This document shows positions 39,179 to 47,617 of a stretch of DNA of 64,000 bases, piece after piece; the stretch's first letter is position 1, and every line of letters begins with the position of its first letter. The notes beneath the pieces are model-generated. The model was not told the origin of the DNA. It was given only the letters and a program-made list of their open reading frames with translations, and ran no database searches. Made by a program: the position numbers and the translations under genes. Origin of the DNA: Teredinibacter turnerae T7901 (lineage in GTDB: Bacteria; Pseudomonadota; Gammaproteobacteria; Pseudomonadales; Cellvibrionaceae); NCBI RefSeq assembly GCF_000023025.1, contig NC_012997.1, positions 976,764 to 1,040,763 on the forward strand, read 5' to 3'.

Positions 39179-39631
39179 TCAACCAAACAATCTATTGAAC
39201 CAACTGCCTTTTTTGGCTTTGGTTCGTCGGGTTGCTTCTACCATGTTTGCGCGAACCACCTCTGAATAGTCTCTGTCGTCGCATTTTATGTGATTAATAA
39301 GCCAGGCCTTGAGCACATGTAACAACTCTTCGGTAATGTCTTCGCCGGTCTTAACGCGTTGCTGGAAGCTGCCTACCCTCCGCGCAAAAAGGCGGTGTAC
39401 CTTCTTGTGAGCGTTCAGGAAAGGGTAGCCCGCCTCTTCCATGAGATTTTCCTCGAAAGCGAAGTGAGACAAGGTGTAATCGACGAGTTCGTCCAGCACC
39501 TCCACTATCTCCTCGAGGCTGTGAGTATTACGAGCATGGTAGACAGCGTTGATGTATTCAACAATGCGACGATGTTGTGAATCGATCACCGGAATACCAA
39601 GTTCCAGTTCTGAATTCCAGGTAATTGCCAT
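39179..39631 (-). CDS. Bacteriohemerythrin (first copy)
   Basis: 150 residues from ATG 39631 with an excellent AGGAGGT 6-7 bases upstream. Ligands: IDSQHRRIVEYIN (His), HFAFEENLMEEAGY (His, Glu), HKKVHRLF (two His), WLINHIKCDDRDY (His, Asp). Clearly a paralogue of the next gene; both start with (I/A)xWxSxxELGIPVID. A basic C-terminus (ATRRTKAKKGSW). First gene of a run that continues into the two-component pair about 80 bases after the second copy. Confidence 0.9.
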   Translation of the reverse strand: MAITWNSELELGIPVIDSQHRRIVEYINAVYHARNTHSLEEIVEVLDELVDYTLSHFAFEENLMEEAGYPFLNAHKKVHRLFARRVGSFQQRVKTGEDITEELLHVLKAWLINHIKCDDRDYSEVVRANMVEATRRTKAKKGSWFNRLFG

Positions 39632-39863
39632 GATGCTACCTCCTGGCAACGGATAAATTGCGATTTTTTTTGATCATAGAAGCGGAGTCGTGTGTTTACA
39701 CAGAGCAAGATCAAGAATTAGCGATTGAGTAGATGAATAAGGCGCCAGTTTTTGGTGGCGTAAATCGCGTGTTATTTAGGCGATGCCAATGGGTCTCTCG
39801 CTGGAAAAACTTGCCGGTACTGCAAATACTCCGATGTTTCATTAATAAAATCGATGCGCAACT

Positions 39864-41129
39864 ATGACTACATTCACTAGTAGAATAATGATTTTTTGTG
39901 CCAGCCTTCTGTTCTGTATCAAGGTCATGGCAAATACTCAATACCCGGTCAATTACTATTTTGATCTGGCAGCCAGACCCGGGGAGGTCGTGGTCAGTCT
40001 CGCGCTACCAGACGCGGGGGCGGTTAAGTTGCTGGATTTTAATTTGGCGCACTCCCAGTGTGTCGACTTCACCAGCGAGCAGTCGCTTGAGCGTGATGGT
40101 GATCGTTTGCTGTGGCGACCGGGTGCAAAGGCCGCAAAGCTGACATTTCGCTGCCCGATTAAACATCCTCGAGCTTCGCGCCTGGCTGCGAAGGCTTATG
40201 ACGCCTGGTGGGAGGAGAGTTATGCGCTGTTTCGCGGCGACGATATGGTGCCGCCAGCCCGCGTGGTCGCGCGTAAGGGGGCCGTCGCTCAAAGCAGGCT
40301 GTATTTCAAACTTCCTGAAACCTGGCCGCATGTGAATACCGGGTGGCAGGCGATAGCTGCCAAAGAATTACCCAAAGATGTTAGCGAAGGGTTTCTACTG
40401 GATAATCCTGAGCGGCGGTTCTCGCGCCCTACCGGATGGATAATCGCAGGGGAGCTGGGGACACGCCGGGATTCTCTCGGCACAGGCTCGCACACTCAGG
40501 TGGCGGTGAGCGCGCCGGTGGTCGCGGATTACAGTCGCATGGACGCGCTAGTGCTGCTCAATATGCTTTGGCCGCAAATGGAGCAGGCCTTTCAAACGCT
40601 GCCTGCCAAAATTCTAATTGTGAGTAGTGGCAGCCCTTTATGGCGCGGCGGGTTGTCGGCAGGCAACTCACTTTATCTGCACAGCGGGCGACCGATGGTG
40701 AGTGAAAATGGGTCCAGCACGCTCATCCATGAGCTTACTCATGTTATTACCGGAATTCACGCCACCAAAAAAGATGATTGGATTGTGGAGGGCATAGCCG
40801 AATTTTATTCGAGCAACCTATTGTTGCGCGCCGGTGGTTTAACGCCTGCGAGATACAATAAGTTACTGGCGAGCCAGGCGCGTCGTGCCGGCTCTCATAA
40901 AGATTTTCGAAAGGCGAAAAAGTCCTCAGCGATTAAGGCCGGTGCTGCAAACTTTTTCGATGCGCTGGATAAAAGTATTCGCCAGAGAACGTCGAACAAG
41001 GCCAGTGTGGATGATGTGGTGCGGGTTTTAATGAAAAAAGGGAAAGTGAATCTTGCGGATTTGAAAAGCGCAGTACAGGGTGTTGCGCCAGAGAGTCTCG
41101 CGGTGTTCGATACTTATAAAATCTATTAA
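39864..41129 (+). CDS. Secreted gluzincin-like metallopeptidase (M61/M1-like)
   Basis: 421 residues. N-terminal signal peptide (MIFCASLLFCIKVMA, cleavage near residue 23). The C-terminal half has a zinc motif HELTH (289-293) in LIHELTHVITGIHA, followed by DDWIVEGIAEFYSSNLL with Glu309/Glu313 as the likely third ligand, as in gluzincins. The N-terminal ~220 residues look like a beta-rich region and match no family I recognise. Isolated gene with a strong terminator. A periplasmic or secreted peptidase is likely; substrate unknown. Confidence 0.7.
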   Translation: MTTFTSRIMIFCASLLFCIKVMANTQYPVNYYFDLAARPGEVVVSLALPDAGAVKLLDFNLAHSQCVDFTSEQSLERDGDRLLWRPGAKAAKLTFRCPIKHPRASRLAAKAYDAWWEESYALFRGDDMVPPARVVARKGAVAQSRLYFKLPETWPHVNTGWQAIAAKELPKDVSEGFLLDNPERRFSRPTGWIIAGELGTRRDSLGTGSHTQVAVSAPVVADYSRMDALVLLNMLWPQMEQAFQTLPAKILIVSSGSPLWRGGLSAGNSLYLHSGRPMVSENGSSTLIHELTHVITGIHATKKDDWIVEGIAEFYSSNLLLRAGGLTPARYNKLLASQARRAGSHKDFRKAKKSSAIKAGAANFFDALDKSIRQRTSNKASVDDVVRVLMKKGKVNLADLKSAVQGVAPESLAVFDTYKIY

Positions 41130-41176
41130 CTGAATTTAATTGAACTGAGAAGCTCGATTAACGCCAATTCGGTAAG

Positions 41177-41203
41177 GGCTGACGGCGGTCGTCAGCCTTT
41201 TTT
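41177..41203 (+). terminator. Terminator of the gluzincin-like gene
   Basis: Perfect 8-bp stem GGCTGACG / CGTCAGCC with a GCGGT loop, then six T. It sits 25 bases before the end of the convergent YaiL-type gene. Confidence 0.85.
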
Positions 41204-41227
41204 CGATATGAACGGGCTGCTAAATGC

Positions 41228-41761
41228 TTACCACATTAGATCATCTGGGATTTGATAATCCGCATATGGATCATCTTCATCTATCGCTTGCGTATTGCTC
41301 GCCTGCGAAACAATAAATGAAGCATCGCGTTCGGCAATTTTGTCGGCGATTTTCGCAGGAATCACCTGGTATTCTTCGCCTACGCTGGCGATCGCCAACT
41401 GGCCACGCGCCAACTGATCCACCAGTTTTTGGCTAACATAAATTTTTTTGATGGTTTTGCCATCAGTGAAATTGTACGCCACGTCGCCTTCACGCTTCAC
41501 CGCATTCAGATTTACCAGTTGCTTAATTTGCGCGGCAATTGCTTTACGCATTGCCTGGGCATCGCGCTCAGCGTTTAACTGGCGGTCACGTTCTGCTTTT
41601 TCGGCCTGAGCTTTGCGTGCAAGCTCTTTGTTCTCGTCAACCTGAGGCTGGCTCGATTTATTCTGGACGCGTTGCTGTTTAACTTTATCTTTTTTGGCTT
41701 TTTTAGCTTGCTTTTTATCGACAAGCCCCGCCTTTAACAGTTGGTCTTGTAAGCTGCTCAT
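41228..41761 (-). CDS. yaiL: DUF2058 (YaiL-type) nucleoid-associated-like protein
   Basis: 177 residues. N-terminal LQDQLLKAGLVDKKQAKKAKKDK, a long charged coiled-coil (Gln/Lys/Arg/Glu rich, about 20-75), then the DUF2058 core YNFTDGKTIKKIYVSQKLVDQLARGQLAI and the C-terminal DDPYADYQIPDDLMW. Cytoplasmic, function not established in any organism to my knowledge. AGGTG precedes the ATG. Confidence 0.88.
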   Translation of the reverse strand: MSSLQDQLLKAGLVDKKQAKKAKKDKVKQQRVQNKSSQPQVDENKELARKAQAEKAERDRQLNAERDAQAMRKAIAAQIKQLVNLNAVKREGDVAYNFTDGKTIKKIYVSQKLVDQLARGQLAIASVGEEYQVIPAKIADKIAERDASFIVSQASNTQAIDEDDPYADYQIPDDLMW

Positions 41762-41770
41762 GGGGCACCT

Positions 41771-41840
41771 GTAGTTAAAATTATGTAGTTGAAATTATGT
41801 AGTTGAAGTTCTGTGGTTGAAATTCTGTGGATGACATCAC
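41771..41840. repeat. 14-bp tandem repeat, about five copies
   Basis: Consecutive 14-base units: GTAGTTAAAATTAT, GTAGTTGAAATTAT, GTAGTTGAAGTTCT, GTGGTTGAAATTCT, GTGGATGACATCAC. The last is most diverged. It starts 10 bases upstream of the YaiL-type start codon and fills much of the gap to the CPBP gene, so it lies in that gene's promoter/leader region. Confidence 0.9.
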
Positions 41841-41875
41841 CTGGCTGTGAGCCAACAGTGCTAAGCCTGCCCTGA

Positions 41876-42715
41876 CTAGGGCCAAAACTGTTGCGGCAGC
41901 AGCCCTTGGCGCAGGAGCGAAGCAATGTCCATGCTTACCGCGATTCCGGCGTGAACCAAAAAACCGCCCCAAATGGAACGGGATCGTAGCGCTAGAATAC
42001 CGAGAAACAACCCAAAGAGTATAGCGCCTGTCGCCTCGGGCCAGAGTTTCGGGAAGTGTATCATCAAGTAGGGCACGCACATGATCCACACTGCGTTGGC
42101 GCCTACTGCGGGCCGTAATGCGTTAATCATAAAGCCGCGAAAGAAGAACTCCAGGCACAAGAACTGTAGTAGATAGAGGGCTTCCCAGGCGATAAGGTCA
42201 AAGAAGCTGCGCCCAGCCTGCTTATAGAACGGGTAGTGTTGCAGAAAATCCGGGCGAAACGATACCAGAAAAACAAATAGTAAAATCGGACTGATCAACA
42301 ATACATAGCCTTTCCAGTGCTTCGCGGTATCGTTGAAGTGCCATCCCATTTGTACGAATGAGGTTTTTAGCTGGAAACGTATCAATAAAAATGGCAGTAA
42401 CACGTAACCGATAACATGCCAAAACGTCCACCAGCAGTATCTCAACAGGTTGAAGTATTCATGTTTCTGTAGTTGCGACAAAGCGTAGTTTTCCGGTCGC
42501 CCCTGGAAAGTGGAGACGAATGCAAGAAAGCTTTGCAGCGCACTGAAGTATTTCAGGTAGTGAATGATAAGCAGGCTCACGCTCACACACGCCAGTGTCC
42601 AGAATATGCGCCGCAGGCTTTGTGCACGATCTAGCGTGTATGAGGGCGGAGTGTTGTCTATTTCGTCGAGCGCAGTGAAGATATTTTTCGGATGCAGGAA
42701 GAATCGTTGGCTCAT
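41876..42715 (-). CDS. CPBP-family intramembrane metalloprotease (CAAX protease-like)
   Basis: 279 residues with about seven hydrophobic segments. The CPBP signature is present: LCLEFFFRGFMINALRP (Glu and Arg of motif 1, though with a single Glu rather than the usual pair), PYLMIHFPKLWPEA (motif 2 His) and GGFLVHAGIAVSMDIASLL (motif 3 His and Asp). Such proteins cleave within membranes or act in immunity and maturation of small peptides; the substrate is unknown. Its ATG overlaps the stop of the upstream gene (TAATG). Confidence 0.82.
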   Translation of the reverse strand: MSQRFFLHPKNIFTALDEIDNTPPSYTLDRAQSLRRIFWTLACVSVSLLIIHYLKYFSALQSFLAFVSTFQGRPENYALSQLQKHEYFNLLRYCWWTFWHVIGYVLLPFLLIRFQLKTSFVQMGWHFNDTAKHWKGYVLLISPILLFVFLVSFRPDFLQHYPFYKQAGRSFFDLIAWEALYLLQFLCLEFFFRGFMINALRPAVGANAVWIMCVPYLMIHFPKLWPEATGAILFGLFLGILALRSRSIWGGFLVHAGIAVSMDIASLLRQGLLPQQFWP

Positions 42716-43707
42716 TAATTTTTGTCGTCAGTAAACTGGAGTGAGCAAGTTAGAGTAAAAGAATACTCTGGCTTATAGTCGCTGTCTTCCGGGTAGTATA
42801 TCTCGGGTGTGAAATAGATGCTTACCCAGCGTCGGTCTAGCGTATAGCCCAATGTCGTACTGATAAAGCGGTCGTCGAAGAGGTGGTTATTGTCATCTTC
42901 ATCACTTTCACCCAGCAGACCGAGTTTGTAGGTCAAGCTCCATTGATCTGTGAGCTGGTGGTCCATTCGCCAGATATTGGCATACTCCATGGGTTTATCG
43001 TGATCGCGTACTTCTAGCTCCGCGGTAACATTTAACCAAAGATAGGATTTTAAGGGCTTGGTAAGCTCAAGATGGGTGGTCTCGCCCCAACCGATACTGC
43101 TCTTATGCCATAGATCCTGGCGGAACAGGAAGGTGGTGTCTGCACCGACCTGCCAGTACCGCCGCAGACGATAGCGCAGCAACAAATCGATACCCTCATT
43201 ATAGTTGCCACCAACGCTTCCCGAGTGCTTCCAACGATTGGGTTCGGTGGGTTTTGAGTACTCGATACCGGCAACCGATTGGCTGCGAGTGACGCGATCA
43301 TTGCGTGCGACAGAACGGTTTCTATCGGCGAGACTTTTTCCTTCGTCTGGGTCGGACTCGAAAAACAGTTTAAATTTTTCTTCGGTGCCGGGTAAGTCCA
43401 CACGGGTACGCAGTTTTATGTCGTATTCCTGGTCGCCGCCCTCAAACCAAGTGTTGCCCAGAGACAGCGCCAAACGGCTGTTGTTGCGATTGCGGGCATA
43501 ATCCCGGCGAGAAACAAACAGGTCGACTCTGTCCGCGAGATTGATGTACGCATCGCCAATGGCTTCGCGACTTTTGTCAAAAATGTCTTCGTGAGGTGGT
43601 TGGTCTGTAGATTTTTCAATGTCGTTGCAAAAAGCTGCGCTCGGTTGCAACGCAAAAACTATGAGAGCCATGCCGCACGCGCGGATTGTAAACAGGTTCG
43701 GGGTCAA
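42715..43707 (-). CDS. Exported protein, probable outer-membrane beta-barrel
   Basis: 330 residues from TTG 43707, which overlaps the preceding stop as TTGA. This start is preferred over the in-frame ATG at 43671 because it gives the signal peptide an Arg in its n-region; cleavage is likely after SAAFC near residue 27. The mature protein is full of alternating strands with Trp/Tyr (LRYRLRRYWQVGADTTFLF, YLWLNVTAELEVRDHDKP, RRWVSIYFTPEIYYP), as in barrels. No named family recognised. Second to last gene of the coupled operon. Confidence 0.6.
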   Translation of the reverse strand: MTPNLFTIRACGMALIVFALQPSAAFCNDIEKSTDQPPHEDIFDKSREAIGDAYINLADRVDLFVSRRDYARNRNNSRLALSLGNTWFEGGDQEYDIKLRTRVDLPGTEEKFKLFFESDPDEGKSLADRNRSVARNDRVTRSQSVAGIEYSKPTEPNRWKHSGSVGGNYNEGIDLLLRYRLRRYWQVGADTTFLFRQDLWHKSSIGWGETTHLELTKPLKSYLWLNVTAELEVRDHDKPMEYANIWRMDHQLTDQWSLTYKLGLLGESDEDDNNHLFDDRFISTTLGYTLDRRWVSIYFTPEIYYPEDSDYKPEYSFTLTCSLQFTDDKN

Positions 43708-44471
43708 AAGGTTACACTCAGTATCAGCGACAGGCCCACGAGCATCGTGACGCCCTCGAAAATCCGTTTAATTACAGGGTTTCCATACTTCACTGCAAAA
43801 TGGGCGCCGCAATAACCGCCTAGCGCAGAACCCGTTAATAACGCGGGCAACCATTCCCATTTAACCGGCGTAAGCAGTGCGAGCGTGAGTGCGCCGGTGC
43901 CGTTCCAGAATAACCCCACCAGGATCATCGTGTAAGCGACAGCGCGCTGATAGTCGAAGCCGAACCAAAGAATCAGCCAAAGGGTTACAAACAATCCGGT
44001 ACCGGATGTCAGCGAACCGTTGAGTACCCCGAGCGTAAACAGCATGGCGGCGCCAATAAAATATCCCCGCGCGTTGCGGTTGATGGGGGTGTGATCCTGC
44101 CCGAGTTGCGGTTTATACAAGGAGTAAACACTGAGACCAATGGTAAGCACTCCGAGGCTGAATTTTGCGATTGACTCAGGAATTTCGATAATTACGCGAG
44201 CACCCAGAATTACGCCGGGCAGCCCGCTAATGAGCATTAAAATGGCGAAAAACCACTGTGTATTGCCTTGTCGCCAGTGCTTGAGCGTGGCGCCCGCGCC
44301 GAGCGCGACCGTAGCGATTTTGTGGGTGGCCAGTGCAGTGGTAAAGGGAAGACCTAAAAACAGGAGTGCGGGAAATTGCAGTAACCCCGCGCCACCGCCC
44401 GCCAGCGCCGAGAGGGTGTTGGCGATAAGTGATATCGTCAGTAACACAATTTGATCGAAAATGTTAACCAC
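43704..44471 (-). CDS. TSUP (TauE/SafE) family permease
   Basis: 255 residues from GTG 44471 with GAGG 6 bases upstream; the start overlaps the previous gene by 8 bases. Eight hydrophobic segments in two homologous halves: ANTLSALAGGGAGLLQFPALLFLGL with the HKIATVALGAGATLKHW segment, and LGVLNGSLTSGTGLFVTLWLILWFGFDYQRAVAYTMILVG later. Family members carry sulfite, sulfoacetate or other organosulfur anions; the substrate here is unknown. Confidence 0.85.
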   Translation of the reverse strand: MVNIFDQIVLLTISLIANTLSALAGGGAGLLQFPALLFLGLPFTTALATHKIATVALGAGATLKHWRQGNTQWFFAILMLISGLPGVILGARVIIEIPESIAKFSLGVLTIGLSVYSLYKPQLGQDHTPINRNARGYFIGAAMLFTLGVLNGSLTSGTGLFVTLWLILWFGFDYQRAVAYTMILVGLFWNGTGALTLALLTPVKWEWLPALLTGSALGGYCGAHFAVKYGNPVIKRIFEGVTMLVGLSLILSVTF

Positions 44472-45720
44472 GGGAAACCTCGGCAAAATCGCGCAACGCC
44501 TGGTCGATAGGAATTGGAGGAAAATCGGAGGCTTGTAAAAAGTGAATAAATTTTAGCGTCGCAAATGCGTCGAACCAGGAGTGAAAGTGTTGCCAAAAGC
44601 CGCGATCCGTACGGCATTGCTTAGCGGCATGTTGCAAAAATGCATCGAAATTCAGCGCAGACACCGCAGGGAAAAGCGCTTTAGGGACTGCATCTGTGCA
44701 GGCTTTCAGGTTGGCAGCATCGAGTGGAGACTTCGGAAAACTTTGCAGAATCGTCCAAAGTGAGGGTGCGTAGGCAAGCCAGTTTTTTAAGTAAATAAAT
44801 ACTCGTGGATCGTAAGTCGCAAACGCACTGCCCTTCGCTTGCAGGGCCAGTATCTTTGCGACGGCGGGGCCGGTGCCAAAGGGTACGCGATCCGAGTGCC
44901 GGGCGTTAATCTGAAGCGTAATCTCCTGGCGCTGTACTATAGGTTGTAATTTAGCAGCTTTATTTAGCAGATAAAAATCTTCTCCGCCTGCTTTTCTTGG
45001 AAATCCACGCACCTGCGCGTAGGTTTCCGCATGGATGGCGAGGCTGCTGCCAAGGGTATAAAAGTTGTAGGGTGACCCGGCCCAACTGAGTCCGTTGCGA
45101 TAGTAGTTAAGGTGCTGTTCGTAAATGTGGGTCGCCTCTGCGCAATCTGGATCGGCATCGTTACCGAAATGGCGAAAGTTAAACACCTGAGCGCCACGAT
45201 TTATGCTGTGGTCAGGTGGCGAGAAGTAGTTTTCGGGCAGGTGCGTATCTGCGTCGGTGGAGTGGATCCAGGGCGTCGTGAGCCGCTTTTTTTCAAACAG
45301 CGCAGCTGCCAGGTCGCAGCCAATTTTTCGCGCGAGGCCGACCCCTTGCTTCACCGGAATCGGAACGGTTTCGCGGTCAACCAACAGCAACGTGAGTGGG
45401 CCTTTACTCATCATGCTCAGGTTGTTTTTTTGCCACAGTAGCGGCCCAAAGTGCTGGTAGCAGGCTTCGATCAGCTGATGATTTTCCGGGCAGTGGCTAA
45501 TGCTATCCGGCCGATTGACCACCAGTACCAGCATGGTGCTCGGCGCGGCAAGCGTGCCGTAAGTGTGTTTAAACCGCCGCAGAAACTGGTCGCTTTCCCG
45601 GAAAGCGGGAATCACCACTACCCGCTGCCAGGTAAGTTCCGGCAGTTCATTTAGCTCACTGCTTTCGGTTTCTGCATACTGAGCGAGATATTTCTGGAGC
45701 GGGGTTTGCGCGCGAGACAT
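44464..45720 (-). CDS. Glycosyltransferase-like (GT-A/GT2-type) protein
   Basis: 418 residues. After ~30 residues, WQRVVVIPAFRESDQFLRRF is a GT2-style first strand; IHSTDADTHLPENYF carries the DxD metal motif, and FPRKAGGEDFYLLNKAAKL the acceptor/catalytic ED region. The C-terminal ~150 residues are helical with no recognised domain. Presumably moves a sugar from a nucleotide donor; acceptor unknown. Lies 12 bases after miaE and overlaps the TSUP gene. Confidence 0.72.
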   Translation of the reverse strand: MSRAQTPLQKYLAQYAETESSELNELPELTWQRVVVIPAFRESDQFLRRFKHTYGTLAAPSTMLVLVVNRPDSISHCPENHQLIEACYQHFGPLLWQKNNLSMMSKGPLTLLLVDRETVPIPVKQGVGLARKIGCDLAAALFEKKRLTTPWIHSTDADTHLPENYFSPPDHSINRGAQVFNFRHFGNDADPDCAEATHIYEQHLNYYRNGLSWAGSPYNFYTLGSSLAIHAETYAQVRGFPRKAGGEDFYLLNKAAKLQPIVQRQEITLQINARHSDRVPFGTGPAVAKILALQAKGSAFATYDPRVFIYLKNWLAYAPSLWTILQSFPKSPLDAANLKACTDAVPKALFPAVSALNFDAFLQHAAKQCRTDRGFWQHFHSWFDAFATLKFIHFLQASDFPPIPIDQALRDFAEVSRG

Positions 45721-45732
45721 TAATGTATGCGA

Positions 45733-46305
45733 TCAGTGTAAGGCCGCTACAATCGGCAATTGGCGTACGATTTCCGCTTCCGCATCGAGGATTTCATTCA
45801 GCCTTTCTGTCACTGTCTGCTCTGCGAAATAGTTGAGAGCCAACTTCAAGAACAAATCCTCGTGGCGCGACTCGGACTCTGCAATCGCAATGTAGAAATC
45901 CTTCATGCTTCCAACCGGCAGTGCTTGTGCAATAAGGCCAAACCGTTCGCAACCCCGCGCCTCAATCACACTGCCAAGCAGCAGGCGGTCGAGCAGGTAG
46001 ACGTCAGTACCTGCGCGGGAGAGCTTGCGCAGCTGGTTAACGTAGGGGTCACGCGTGTCGGGAGCCAGCTGCAGTCCGCGCTCGATCATAATTTTGATCA
46101 CTTCGCGAAAATGCGCCATTTCTTCAATCGCCAGGTCGCTCATCGCCAGCACAATATCCGGTTTATCCGGGTAGTGGGAGAGCATCGACACCGCCATGCC
46201 TGAGGCCTTTTTTTCCGCTGCTGCATGGTCGATGAGAAACGCATTGAAGTCGTCGAGTACCGCCTGGGTCCAGGCGGGTGTGGTGGTGTATCGCAATTCA
46301 AACAT
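45733..46305 (-). CDS. miaE: tRNA-(ms2io6A37)-hydroxylase
   Basis: 190 residues, typical for the compact MiaE form. Diiron monooxygenase that hydroxylates the isopentenyl group of tRNA position 37. Four-helix bundle with carboxylate/His ligands: DHAAAEKKASG (Glu), AIEEMAHFREV (Glu, His), GSVIEARGCERFGL (Glu) and AIAESESRHEDLFL (Glu, His). Starts the minus-strand operon; the gap to the next gene is 12 bases. Divergent from fabV. Confidence 0.92.
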   Translation of the reverse strand: MFELRYTTTPAWTQAVLDDFNAFLIDHAAAEKKASGMAVSMLSHYPDKPDIVLAMSDLAIEEMAHFREVIKIMIERGLQLAPDTRDPYVNQLRKLSRAGTDVYLLDRLLLGSVIEARGCERFGLIAQALPVGSMKDFYIAIAESESRHEDLFLKLALNYFAEQTVTERLNEILDAEAEIVRQLPIVAALH

Positions 46306-46400
46306 GGGGTGGTTACAGTAGTTATTGAGCTTTGGTATATAATGCGCCGCTTAGCCAGTATATGGCCTGGCTCCCTCAAAGTTAACTGCAGGAAGAAAGC

Positions 46401-47591
46401 ATGATTATAAAACCCAAAGTTCGTGGCTTTATCTGTACGAATGCGCACCCAAAAGGCTGTGCTGCCAACGTGCAGGCGCAGATCGAATACACCCAGGCAC
46501 AGGGGAAAATTGAGAATGGTCCCAAGAATGTGCTGGTTGTAGGCGCGTCTACAGGCTATGGCTTGGCGTCCCGTATTGTCGCCGCATTTGGTTGTGGTGC
46601 AAAAACCCTCGGTTTATTTTTCGAAAAGCCCGGTACTGAGCGCAAAACCGGTACCGCAGGCTTCTACAATGTCGCCGCATTCCAGCAGGCCGCCGAAAAG
46701 GCCGGGCTCTGGTCAAAAAATATGAACGGCGATGCCTTTTCTCACGAAGCCAAAAGCAAGGCCATTGACGTGATCAAGGCGGAAATGGGCAAGATCGATC
46801 TGGTGGTTTACAGTCTGGCGTCACCGCGTCGGCAAGACCCGGATAGCGGCGAAGTCTACTCTTCGGTGCTGAAACCAGTGGGGCAGGCGTACACCTCGAA
46901 AAACCTGAATACCGATACGTTGAAAATCACCGAAACAACGCTAGACGCAGCTTCCGACGAGGAAATTGCGCAAACCATTAAAGTGATGGGTGGTGAGGAC
47001 TGGGAGTTGTGGATGAACGCTCTGGCAGAAGCGGACGTGCTCGCCGAAGGCTGTAAAACCGTTGCTTACACTTATCTTGGTGAAAAAATCACCTGGCCTA
47101 TTTATGGTAAAGCCACCATTGGTAAAGCGAAAGAAGATCTGGATCGTGCGGCGACCGCGATTGCCTCCGCACATAGCGAGAAAAATATCTCCGCCAACGT
47201 TGCGGTGTTGAAAGCCGTGGTTACCCAGGCCAGCTCCGCGATACCTATTATGCCCCTGTACCTTTCCGCGTTATTCAAAGTGATGAAGGCGAACGGCACC
47301 CAGGAAGGCTGTATCGAACAGCTTAACCGCCTGTTCACCGAGTGCCTGTACAGTGACAGCCCGCGTCTCGACGATGCCAACCGCTTCCGCGTTGACGAAA
47401 AAGAATTGTCACCCGAAGTACAGGCTGGCGTCGAGGCATTATGGGGCGAAATCACCGAAGAGAACCTGCTGGAAATTAGCGACTTTAAAGGCTATCAACA
47501 GGAATTTCTCGGACTGTTTGGTTTTGGCGTTGACGGCGTTGATTACGAAGAAGATGTCGATCCGAACGTAGCCCTGGCACTGGTAGAGTAG
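46401..47591 (+). CDS. fabV: Enoyl-ACP/trans-2-enoyl-CoA reductase FabV
   Basis: 396 residues, the FabV length. NADH-dependent last step of the fatty-acid elongation cycle. N-terminal [20 protein letters not shown] signature, cofactor loop [14 protein letters not shown], and the Y-x8-K catalytic pair in [15 protein letters not shown]. FabV is the triclosan-insensitive enoyl reductase class. AGGAAGAAAGC precedes the ATG. With fabA and fabB elsewhere in the window it completes part of the type II FAS set. Confidence 0.95.
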   Translation: MIIKPKVRGFICTNAHPKGCAANVQAQIEYTQAQGKIENGPKNVLVVGASTGYGLASRIVAAFGCGAKTLGLFFEKPGTERKTGTAGFYNVAAFQQAAEKAGLWSKNMNGDAFSHEAKSKAIDVIKAEMGKIDLVVYSLASPRRQDPDSGEVYSSVLKPVGQAYTSKNLNTDTLKITETTLDAASDEEIAQTIKVMGGEDWELWMNALAEADVLAEGCKTVAYTYLGEKITWPIYGKATIGKAKEDLDRAATAIASAHSEKNISANVAVLKAVVTQASSAIPIMPLYLSALFKVMKANGTQEGCIEQLNRLFTECLYSDSPRLDDANRFRVDEKELSPEVQAGVEALWGEITEENLLEISDFKGYQQEFLGLFGFGVDGVDYEEDVDPNVALALVE

Positions 47592-47617
47592 AACTGTCGC
47601 TTAGGAGTACATTCTGA

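Noticed and set aside
39711-39941. 76-codon minus-strand frame between the hemerythrins and the gluzincin gene
   Set aside because: Low-complexity composition, no ribosome site, overlaps the start of the gluzincin-like gene.
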